A DNA stretch of 64,000 nucleotides. Source: Micromussa lordhowensis. Lineage: Eukaryota; Cnidaria; Anthozoa; Scleractinia; Lobophylliidae. Every line of letters starts with the position of its first letter. The first letter of the stretch is position 1. Where the stretch lies: assembly GCA_964020085.1 (NCBI GenBank), contig OZ026598.1, positions 12,914,516 to 12,978,515 of the forward strand. Direction: 5' to 3'. Below the pieces are notes generated by a model. That model was given only the letters and a program-made list of their open reading frames with translations. It made no database searches and was not told the DNA's origin. This document shows positions 11,663 through 21,130 of the stretch, in pieces. A program made the translations under genes and the position numbers.

Positions 11663-13118
11663 TCAATGAGCGAACAAGTGCATAATAATCATCATCAGAC
11701 ATACGTTTTATAACAAGATTCTCCTCATCACTATTTCTAGGGAAGATCCCAATATCATCAAGCAAATCATACTGGCTATGCTGCTTGCTTTTACCAGGGT
11801 CAAAGCAACCAAAACATTCACTAGGCTGGTTTTTAACAGCACAATCCTGCTTATTGATGTGCTTGGTATTTGGAGCAACAGTGTCAAAGTTCTCCCATTC
11901 AGAATTATGCATATCCTCCACTGCTTTATCTAGTATTTCTGAATGGTATTCATACTGCTGCCTGTTACTGAGGATATCATCCTTAACCTGTTTGAATCGT
12001 TCTTGGTAAATTTGACAATCTCTTATTAAATCAGTGGTTTCTTTTCGCCATGATGTATAAAGCATAAGTTGCTCTCTATCATGGTTTTGTGGGTCCTTAT
12101 CTTTATGGTACCTGACAGATCGGATAATTTTAGGTTTCTTTCGTTTTACTAGTTTCATACCACCTTTTAGTTTGTATTCACTTGGCTCATATTCAGTTTC
12201 AGAGTCGGTGACATCAATATTATTAGGGTCATCATCAGTGTTGTCATCAAAATTACATATAGTTTCTGGCATGAAGTCATCAAGACGTGTAACTGATGGT
12301 TCACTAGAATGTGTGCTACCTGCATGTTCATCTTTAACATAGTTAAACCATGCAACAAAGTCAGGCAAACACAGCTTTTCTAATTGTTTTGGCCTCCTTT
12401 GATAGCATTTAATGATGTTGTCAGCTTCTATGTCAGGTGAATTGTCAGGCAACTCCTTAAGTTTATCCTTTTTTTTCAACAAGAAGGTCCTTTCATCAAG
12501 AGGTGAGGTGCTGATAAACTGAAAATCACGCGTGGATCTTCTCATTGGCATTTGTAATACAAGATACACAGCTTCTTGAGCACTGATTTCAACTGCATTT
12601 AGAAATTTGTTTCCAATATGCCTGACTCTATTTGTAATATCATTGTTACCAGATTTTGCTTCTTCACTTGCTTTTTCTAGAAGTCTGCTCATACCTCTTT
12701 GGCCTTTTGTAATGTAAGAGAGAATGTATGTAGCACATGCATAAGGAATGTCCATGTTGGCTTGCCAGGCTTTGAGCAAATTAGTGTTATAACTGTTAAT
12801 TCTTATTTCTGATGGTGCCCTTTTCAAAAATAATGTGTCACGCTTTAAAGTATTTCTTATAGCTAAGATGTAACTTTCTTCAGTTAGGTGTAATTTGTTA
12901 AGAAAATCTTCAAATGTGATGTCTTCTCCATACTTCATGCTGTCTAAAACCTCTCTTATTTTTTCAGCATTTTGTTTTACCTTTTTCGGTATTTCTTCAT
13001 CAAAGCAGGAATTTTCAACAGGTGTTAAAATCATTGTCCTTGGCATTGGTGGCAGTGGGAAGTTAAATCTACATATTTTATGCCCTGCTCTCTTACATGT
13101 TTTGGCATGCCTGTGCAT
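11616..13118 (-). pseudogene. Helentron Rep, C-terminal part with tyrosine motif, and linker to helicase
   Basis: The 500-residue frame begins MHRHAKTCKRAGHKICRFNFP, the Cys/His segment that follows the HUH core. An in-frame TAA lies just before the Met where related proteins read through, so the Met is not the native start. The catalytic tyrosine region reads YACATYILSYITKGQ (Y126, Y131, Y135, K138), matching the two-Tyr Rep motif of Helitrons. The remainder is the long acidic/basic linker ending in RSLNEKQRQFF, where a run of eight T carries a one-base slip into the helicase frame. Confidence 0.85.
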
Positions 13119-13143
13119 TTACAAGTTTACAAGATCTTCCATT

Positions 13144-14868
13144 TCACTTGAACTGTCTGGTTTTTGGCAGGTGATACACTGTATACTCATCAACAAAAGC
13201 GACAATTTCTTCATTTGGATTTTTTTCATACTGTGGAGCTTGCTTAACCCAAAATAAACCATGAATATGTGGGCTTCCTCTTTGTTGAAACTCAACTCTA
13301 TAAAAATAATCCACTATTTCTCCTACTGGCATTACACTGCTTTTTAAGACGTCACGACTAAACAACTGGACCATGTGGTCAAAGTTTCTTGCACAAGTGA
13401 CAGGATCTTTTTGTATAAGATCTGATTTTTGTTCCCACATCATTTGTTTGATCTCATCATCAGTGTAATCTTTTTTCTCTACAATTTTACCTAACGTTTT
13501 GAGAAGATGAGTCCACCTTGTTTCAGCAGCCGAAAAAGAGCAAAACCATGTAGGGTTGCCTAGTTGACGAATCATAGCAAACAAGTCTTTTTTGCACTTT
13601 TCAAAATAAGGTGGTGACCCTCTAACATTTTTTAAAACTCTGAAACCTTCATCAAGATGAACAAGCTTGTTAAGATAATCCTCTGACTTCAAGTCACCAG
13701 CAGTATAGTTTTTCCCCTTTGTTTTACACTTTCTGAGAGAAATAGAAGCAGTACCTTGAATTTGCTTGATTTGCAGTTTTTTTAGCTTATAAAATATGTT
13801 TGGCACAGACATTGCAACTCTTCTATCCTGACACCTTAACTCCCATTTGCAAACTGTACTATAAGGTACAGGGATCTTTCTTTCCTTATTGTCAGGTCTT
13901 CGTTTACCACAGAATATTGTCGGGAGTGATAGATATTCAGAGTATTTATCCATAAAAACTCCTAATGGTTTGTTTCCTTCTCCTGATGCAAAAGAGATAA
14001 TTCTATCTGCATTTTCTGCTATGTCTGCTTCCTGTAATAGTGTGTCTGTAACCCCTGAAGGGCGTTCATCAACTTCACACCAGCCATCACTATCACCTTT
14101 TTCATTGCCCGTATTATCTACATGAGTAGTGGAAACACTGCTTTGGCAATCTTGTGTTTCATCTTTTTCAACAGCTTCATAAGTTTGCAAATCACCACTT
14201 GACGTGTCAGGGTTTTGGAAAAACTCACTCCATTCTTCATGGGTACTAGACTGCAAACGTATGTTATCTAGCCATGCATTTTGCACTTCTATACCTTCAC
14301 TTTTAAATAAATCACTTGTGTCTACAAGATATTTGGCTGCATCTAACACTTTCTTAGGTCTAACATTCTGAAACTGATAATGATGCGTATAGCTGAGACG
14401 TCTTTTAAGTTTTATTGGAATGGTCTGTGATTCATTCATGAGCCTTGGCAGGCAGTGCACTGTTGAATTTACATCCCTTGGTACATTGACAATATTTCCA
14501 TGAATAGACAACTGGCCACCTCTTGGTAGTTCACGGATTTGCATGAATGGGATACGAGGAGATATCAGCCGTTCTTCTAATGGTGTCAAATTTAACAATT
14601 CAGGTTTCTCAGGAAAATTCATTTTATTGCTTTTAAAACAGATGGGCAACTTGCCTTTCTTTAGATTTGAGTCACAAGTTGTGCAAATCCATTCAGTATT
14701 GTTTACACTTTTTAAGCCAGTGACACAAGACTTGACAACATCTTGTGAACATGCCTTGTACTTGGTAGAGTCACATTTCACTACGGAGGACCTGTACCAC
14801 AACTGGTCACAACAGGTACAAATGTATTCTGGGCCACATTTAATGTTATTGTGAAATAACTTTATCAT
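13144..14868 (-). pseudogene. Helentron Rep, N-terminal part with HUH motif
   Basis: The 574-residue frame opens with KLFHNNIKCGPEYICTCC, the Cys-rich entry found before Helitron Rep domains, followed by more Cys pairs (CTTCDSNLKKGKLPIC). The DUF-like middle is acidic. The end contains FQQRGSPHIHGLFWVKQ with His534 and His536, the metal-binding HUH motif of rolling-circle replication initiators. The frame breaks at VDEYTVYHLP; loss of TA from a TATATA run would explain the break and join it to the next block. The protein would nick and religate single-stranded DNA at the transposon ends. Length and motif spacing fit the family. Confidence 0.85.
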
Positions 14869-14873
14869 GGAAA

Positions 14874-15690
14874 TTACATTGTCTTCATTTTTTGTGGTTT
14901 CGATGGATTTTGCACATTTTGAAATAGCATTTCAGCAGGTGGTGCAGTTGCATGTAAATTGGCAACTGTTTTCCTTGTTTTAGCATTTTTATTTGTCTGT
15001 TTGCTACATGTGTGTTCTGGATTTTTTGCTCTCTGCTTTCGTTTAGTTTGTTTTTGAATTTCCCTTATGTGCTCTGGATTCTCTGCTTTCCATTTTCTAA
15101 AGGACTTTTTGTTAATTTCCTTGATGTGTTCTGGATTCTGTTCTTTCCTTTTCTTAAAGGACTGTTTGCCAATTTCCCTTACATGTTCTGGGTTGGCCAT
15201 TTTTCTTTTTTTAGCAGCTCTTCTCTTTTCCTCCCTAGTTTTTTCAATATTGTTGCAGTATCTTTTTTGTCTGAGACTTTCATTCTCTTTTTTTCTGAAT
15301 TCTGCATCAGCTCTTCTCTTTTTCATATACTCCTTGATATAAGCCCTGCGTTTTTCATTTTTATCAATAACAACCTTGTCTCCCACTGAAATTTGACTAC
15401 ACTGTTGATCATTCAACTCAGAACTTCTTTTTTCTACTGTAGACACATAATGCATTTCACCAATGTGCCCAATGTATATGTTTGTGCATCCTCGTGTCAT
15501 ATTCACTGGTTGAACAACAGTAATAGGAACGAAAGTTTCATTTGATTCAGCAATGTGAATTGATAAATTGAGACAATTTGCCACTGCTTGAATAATAATT
15601 GCATCAGCCCATGTTCCCTGACATGACATGTTATTCAAATAATACTGCCAAGAAGACTCTGTATTACTCTCTATAAACTGTTCAGGGCAT
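14874..15690 (-). pseudogene. Helentron block: C-terminal half of OTU protease and charged linker
   Basis: The frame continues the OTU fold with SSWQYYLNNMSCQGTWADA, the conserved GTWAD helix, then IIQAVANCLNLSIHI, and near residue 60 the GEMHYVS segment whose His fits the catalytic His. It then enters a roughly 130-residue Lys/Arg/Glu-rich region with repeated units of the form NPEHIREI(N/Q)K, at least four copies, likely coiled or DNA-binding. It ends at TAA near 14874. The next domain continues in another frame after the run AAAAAATGAAG, consistent with a one-base slip. OTU domains in mobile elements are deubiquitinase-like; a target here is unknown. Confidence 0.78.
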
Positions 15691-15694
15691 TGTT

Positions 15695-16678
15695 CTAATA
15701 CTGAACACCAAGGGTGCGCACATGAAAATGGTTATTGGGATTGCCAAAGAGTTGATGTGATACAGCTCGAAAAAAGCAATCACCTCCTCCTCCGACATCA
15801 AGTGCAGTTCTATTTAATGAGGACAACCGAGATTCTAGTAGTGAAACAGCTGAACTGGTAACTGATGAATTAGTATTGACACTGCATTGATGTGATGGAC
15901 CTGGGTTCTTTTCAATGTCACCACTTAGAGAGAGAACCCTATCGGCAACATGATAGGTTTGTAACTGACACTGTTTCAAAACCTTCAGCATTCTCTCATC
16001 AACATACATGCAAAACAAAGGTGACTTCTTGTGCTTAAATGTTCTTAGTCGCACAACAGATCTGTACAAGTTTTGCCTGACAAAGCACTTTTTTGAGGAA
16101 AACACACACTTTGATCTTCCAAATCGTTCACTGAAATGATGATGATTATACTCATACAACATAAGTTTTAGCTTAGAAGAATATTGAATGTACTTCTTAA
16201 GGTATGATTTGGCAAGATTTCGAGCAATTCTGGCCTTTCTGAATAGGCTGATAACTTTTCTGTAAGGAATCCTGGAGGGTTCCCTTTCACGGTTTCTACT
16301 ACAAGGTAACGTACACTTAGAAACACGCCTGCCCCTCGACATCACACATTTAATTTCTGCTGTATACAAAGCATGAGTGGTCATCGGATTATCCTGATCG
16401 ATACATTCAGTTTTATTTTTGGTATGCTGATCATTCATAGAACTGTTGCACTCGCACGTTTGGTCATGTTTAATATGCTCGTATCTACATGTAATTGACT
16501 CAGCAAAGATTTGATTGTATTTGACAATGACTTCCTGGTACTTAGCTTTGATTTGCCGACATTTGGCTTTGATTTGCTGTCTCCTCGCCTTTCGGATTAC
16601 CCCTGCAAGTGAAGGCTTTTCTCGACCTCTCTGCTCCTGAATACAAGTATACACGAGACTGATCATGAACACTTCCAT
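15695..16678 (-). pseudogene. Helentron N-terminus: basic region, 2A motif and start of OTU protease
   Basis: The 327-residue frame starts with a Lys/Gln-rich region with repeated QIKAK units (about 33-50), then a Cys/Arg/Lys-rich stretch with CXXC-like pairs, then the motif SGDIEKNPGP (252-261). Next comes a Ser-rich linker and the OTU catalytic segment DVGGGGDCFFRAVSHQLFG, in which D300 and C301 fit the protease Asp and nucleophile. The frame ends shortly after HFHVR; a lost base in the run TATTAG would restore the continuation found in the next block. The 2A motif would make the ribosome release the N-terminal 260 residues separately from the OTU-Rep-helicase product. The start Met is the first in the frame, and a further upstream exon is possible. 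Confidence 0.8.
15896..15922 (-). other. 2A-like ribosome-skipping motif GDIEKNPG/P
   Basis: Residues 253-261 of the N-terminal block read GDIEKNPGP, a full match to the 2A consensus D-(V/I)-E-x-N-P-G-P. The residues before it (YHVADRVLSLS) give the helical, Leu/Ser-rich lead-in usual for active 2A sites. In known cases the Gly-Pro bond is not formed and translation continues at the Pro. 2A sites are established in picornaviruses and in some non-LTR retrotransposons; presence here between two parts of a Helentron protein is seen directly, function is inferred. Confidence 0.85.
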
Positions 16679-16784
16679 TCACACAGCTATGCATTGCACT
16701 TAATATGAAAGAGAATACCCCAACCTCCTCAAATTGACGGTTCGCAAAGGTTAAACCTGTGTACATGTGCTTCGAATTTGTCAT

Positions 16785-18290
16785 GTGATTTTACGAGTGG
16801 TTACCGAAGACAACCAAACTCCCACTTTCAACCGAATATTAATAAACAAGTCAAATCTAGTAAGCTCTAAAGAAAAGTAGTTATATTTTAAAAATTAAAG
16901 GAACAGTGTTTCGAGATACGCTTACATAAACATCTTGTTTCAGCTTCTTACCTGTGTTCTGTGTACATGTAGCTTGCGAAAAGCCCCGGTGCAAAACGAT
17001 CGACTCATGATGACCTTCAGCTTGTGGCTCCATTTGCAGATGAATGAACACAGTGTGAGCTCTAAGTTTTAAAAAAGGTAATGTCGAGTATCTGAAAATT
17101 CCACGAATAATACTCACTAACAACTACCTCACTGGCAATTGTTCGGTGAAGGACAACTTCGAGATCGTACGGAATCGAGCCCGCTGTGTTATCAGCGGTT
17201 CAATTTATTGTTTAATAGTTTATTTTTCCAGTATATATCACGTGATGTCGACATAGCACATTCGATAAACAGTAGGACCTTTGCCAAGCTGAACAAACCA
17301 TCAGACGGGAGTTCGACTCTTGCTGGAGGCCTTAAATTTTTTTTTACCATTATTTCCTTTCTTTGTTTTAAACGATACAATAAATGAATGCTTTGTATTT
17401 TTATCGTTTCGCTCGTTACATGCACATTTACCGCACCGTAACCGTGCTTCAATGACCTCCGTTTCGGTAGAATCAATATCAAGTCTACATGAACTGAAAA
17501 TTTGTTCTCTTCACCGATTTTACGATTCTTGATGTTCTCATTTTCGGTAGCCGAAATTTCTTTAAATCTTTAGAACAACTTATCTTCGTTAAACATGGAC
17601 GGCAATTTAAAAGTAAGCCGCGAGCGCACCTCATTTGCATAAAGTTTACAGCCCATCGATCGAGCGACACATTGTCCCCATTATCCACGATAACTCGTGT
17701 TGCGCATGCGCAATTCACGAGTTAAAAATGGTAATGTACAGTAGTTTTGCAACAAAAAAGAAAAAACGTTTTTTTTAGAAACAGGAAAAATGAAAAAGAA
17801 AAAACCCAAGAGGCAAGCACCTTGGTTTTCCTCTTACTAGCTACAGCCCTGATTATGCCCCGGGGGGGGGGGGGGGGCGGGGGAGGAAACTCCAATATAG
17901 TAAAGGACAGGGGTGCTTGTCAGAAATTTCGAAAAGAGGTCCCAAGATCCTGTTTTGTGGGCATGGCTTGCAAATTTTTTCACCCCTAAGAGGTACCAAG
18001 TCTAAAACAAAACAATCTGTAAATATCCTAAAAGGTACTGCAAAACTCCTACTGTAGACTCTTTGAGGCTGAACACCCTGAGAGGTACCAAAACCACTTT
18101 ATTAACCACTGAAAGGTACGACAAGCACTGCCATCCTTTTTATATGGGAGTCCTACCCCCCTCCCCCCTAGGATTTTGCATATCCAAATCATACCATGTT
18201 TAACAGTTTATATACCATGATAGCTAAGCCAATGAAAACTCTTGATTTACATTATTGCAAATTGCCATTGGTTATAGTAAGCTAACTTAC
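16785..18290. other. No gene seen; 5' flank of the Helentron
   Basis: Noncoding sequence with a run of 16 G at about 17863-17878 and short frames only. At about 17280-17335 a tRNA B-box-like string (GAGTTCGACTC) occurs without a matching A box. The Helentron 5' terminus should lie in this stretch but was not recognised. Confidence 0.4.
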
Positions 18291-18392
18291 CATGTTTGTT
18301 TCTTTAGTAGAATCTGTGTTTCCATTGTTGTTGAGGTCTAAATTTGTCTGACTCACATGTTGTGACATACTAGTGCTGTCACCTTCAGATTT
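18291..18392 (-). CDS. Internal exon of an unknown gene
   Basis: On the minus strand TTGCATTTTCCAG precedes 34 open codons rich in Ser, Thr, Asn and Gln (KSEGDSTSMSQHVSQTN...), followed by a strong donor ATG|GTAAGT. Both splice sites are near consensus and the exon is in phase 0. It fits downstream of the phase-0 exon ending at 20271. The composition suggests a disordered linker, so no function can be named. Confidence 0.4.
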
Positions 18393-20270
18393 CTGGAAAA
18401 TGCAAATTGTATTTAGATTTTACCATAATTGGTTTGTTATCTTGTAATAATTCAGTGTACATGTTTGTACATTGACTTTGCAATTGAATTACATAATGTA
18501 CGTTGGTCAGAAGACTGACCGGTCATAGTACATGAATGCCAGTATTTAAAGGCAAGGTGTCGGCTACATTCAACAGCTTTTCCGTAATATATCGTTCATA
18601 TCTATTCTTTGCTTATACATAAGCTGAAATAGATAAAGAACAATTTCAGTAATTGAAAACGGTAAAATTGAGGATTAGTTGTGGAAGAAAAAGTCAGCTC
18701 GTTGTTTCGTGTGAAGTCGTGACTAACCCAAGTTGCGTTTTGATGGTTATCTTTTGCCGTTTCATCTCACACCTGAGTGGTCATGAAACAATAAACATTC
18801 CAGAGTTTTCTCTGGTGTTCATGGTTTTACAGGACACATTTGGGAAAGGAAAAATGTTCAAGCCATGAATCAATGTAATTACAAAAGAAAATGAGATGGT
18901 ATTGAACTTTGAAACAATCGAGGAAGAAAAACACTTCTCAAGCGTGAAAGTTTCAGTTAAAAGCCACTAACAAAGCTGCCGATGGATCGTATGATACACC
19001 CACCTCTGTTGTATACCAAATAGCCTTTAATTTGGGAGCACTTGCTCGACTCAAAACACAAAAGACCAGTTCACAAGTTTGACAGCCTATCACTTGAGAC
19101 AATTGTTTATGACCCATTGACTGAATAGGACCATGGATTCTCTGATTGGCCACCGAACACTATTCAAGGATTATGGGTGTATGAATACACTCTGATTGGC
19201 TACAAAAACTATTTGAAGAATAAGGTTACATGGATGGGCTATGAAAACTATCCAAAGATTTTGGTTATTGTCACTTACAAAGATAATGACATTACTGGCT
19301 ACACCTGTTTGAGGCCAGTAGCCACAAAAAAGGGTGACTTAGATGAATTTGACAAGAAATGCCAGTGTACGGCAGTATGGTAACTATCATACTGAGAACA
19401 ACGCTGCATTGTGTATGTGGTTAGTAGGGTTTATCATTTCCTTCATTCCTTAGTATAGCTGCTGTTGATGTGTTTCTTAAGTCTTTGTTGTAATTTATGA
19501 GTGACATGCACACAAGTCAACATACACACTACATTCACTGTAATGTAGTCAAATATCATTTAACATAGTTCACTACGAGGAGCAAGAGGCATTTGTTAGC
19601 TTTTGTAAGCGTTTTATAGCATTCCGCTGTCGTCAGTGGTTATTGTTTAAAGTGTCTTTCAGCAGTTGGGTTTTCCAGGCTTGTCTCAGTATGTATCCTG
19701 TGGTTTGTGACCCATCTGGGCACATTCCACCACTGTCAGCAGTTTCAGTTACTGGGTTCCCAGTCTTAGCAACAGTCAATGGTCTTCTCTGTGGCTGACA
19801 CTTGCTTACTCTCACTGCATTGTCCTTGTAGTGCAGTTTAACTTGTGCATTGCATTGTACCAGGTGGGTGTTTCTGTGTTCTTTGCTTTGTCCCCTCCCA
19901 ACCCTTTCTTGGAGATTTTTTATTAGATTTGGCTATTATTTTACTTTTCCACTGAAATTCTCATTTCAGTGTAGGTAGGTAGGTAGGTAGGTAGGCAGGT
20001 TGCCTTTATTTATACACACTGTCTATGAGAGCTGAAAGCTTGCTGGCTTGCGTACAATACATTATTAGTGTGAATGGTGCCTCTGCGGTTGTGGGGGGCT
20101 CATGGCTGAGTTGGAGGCAGTACCTGCCATGTGGGTGGTCTTACATCATGGGTCTAGGGTTACAGGGCGAGTGTTGGGTTTGTTTTCCCTGAGCCTAACC
20201 TTCAATTGGAACGAATGTTAAGTTACTTTAAAAATGTTATCAGCTACAGTATCTGCACATATATTCTAAC
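18393..20270. other. Probable intron; microsatellite inside
   Basis: Noncoding between two phase-compatible minus-strand exons. It contains a (TAGG)n tract at 19971-20000 and sequence that looks repetitive (for example the ATTGGCCACC/ATTGGCTACA stretches near 19145-19205). Confidence 0.35.
19971..20000. repeat. (TAGG)n microsatellite
   Basis: Seven consecutive TAGG units, the last one varied to CAGG. Confidence 0.85.
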
Positions 20271-20459
20271 CTTCTGAACCCTTGATTCCACTATTTCCTG
20301 TTCTTCACTGGAATTAGCTTGATCATCAGAAGAGGAAGGTGTACAAACTACAATAGTGGATGACAGAACATTTTTAGTCATTCTTCCATGTTGGCACAGT
20401 GTTGATTTGCTCAGACAAATTCTACATTTCGGTATCGTTGGTTCTAATTTATACTGCAC
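20271..20459 (-). CDS. Exon of an unknown gene with a Cys-rich start
   Basis: The minus-strand frame reads QYKLEPTIPKCRICLSKSTL, then a Ser/Glu-rich tail ending SRVQK at the donor AAG|GTTAGA (20271/20270). It is in phase 0, matching the exon at 18392-18291. Acceptor candidates lie just upstream (GTGAGCAG or CTCCTGCAG). The CRIC...C pattern could be part of a zinc-binding module split between exons. I do not recognise it. Confidence 0.4.
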
Positions 20460-21130
20460 TGCTCACAAATACACTGCAGGAGCAGAAACTAACCAGTAAA
20501 AAGTACAAACCGGCAGTTAATGTTCCTTCTTGGTGACGGCTTACTTTGACATTATTACTATGGCACATACAAGGACAACACATTATTTTGGCAAAATGTG
20601 GGGGGTGGGGACACAGCCCTGTTGTTGGCAAGGGAAGTGGCTTTAATTTGCATGAACTTCTAAAGCCTCACTTATCACCAGCACTACCACACAGAAATTG
20701 GACAAGGGTATCGACAGGTCAACTTGATTACAATAACACTGACCTTGGTGACTAAAATACTTGTGCTGGTGACCAAATATGAAAACAGACCAGCTTGCCG
20801 CGAGGTTTTCTAGCTAAAACTCAAGCCCTACTTCAAACACTGTTCAAGACTTCGAAGGTATTATTTTTGAGTTACAGCATATATCAAGTTTCAGAAAGTA
20901 TACATTCCCCTACCAAGGAAGGTTATAAGAATTTTTGATGGGGGGAGGGGGGTCAAAAGGTAATTTTTGTTAAAGAAAAGTATGAAGCTAAATTGGAATT
21001 TCCAGAGGAATGAGAGGGTTCAAAACAAAAACCCTTCCATGGGAGGGGTTTTGATATTTTCTCGAACAACAAACACATTGTCTCTTGATGCCTTCTGCAA
21101 CACTGATCATGATCTCAAGGTATCTTGTTT
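20460..21130. other. No gene seen
   Basis: Mixed noncoding sequence with G-rich patches (around 20600 and 20940). The right end borders the tail of the LINE at 21.1 kb. Confidence 0.4.

Larger units (their letters stand above)
9515..16678 (-). mobile_element. Helentron (Helitron2-type) rolling-circle transposon, decayed autonomous copy
   Basis: Consecutive minus-strand frames encode, in order, a basic N-terminal region with a 2A motif, OTU protease, a Lys/Arg-rich linker, HUH Rep, PIF1-like helicase and AP-type endonuclease. This order is characteristic of Helentrons, in which the C-terminal endonuclease is thought to come from a non-LTR retrotransposon. The limits given are the coding limits; the termini were not found. 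Six frame changes and one in-frame TAA separate the blocks. Most of the frame changes sit in homopolymer or TA runs, and the residues on both sides of each join continue the same domain, so this was one long gene. Alternatively some shifts are assembly errors in simple tracts. Confidence 0.88.

Noticed and set aside
14543..15389. Plus-strand frames of 91-125 residues opposite the Helentron
   Set aside because: They are shadows of the Lys/Arg-rich linker and Rep region on the other strand; Phe/Ser/Leu content is the complement of Lys/Arg/Glu codons.
20090..20225. Possible tRNA-derived SINE
   Set aside because: GTTGGAGGCAGTACC and GGGTCTAGGGTT resemble A and B boxes only loosely.
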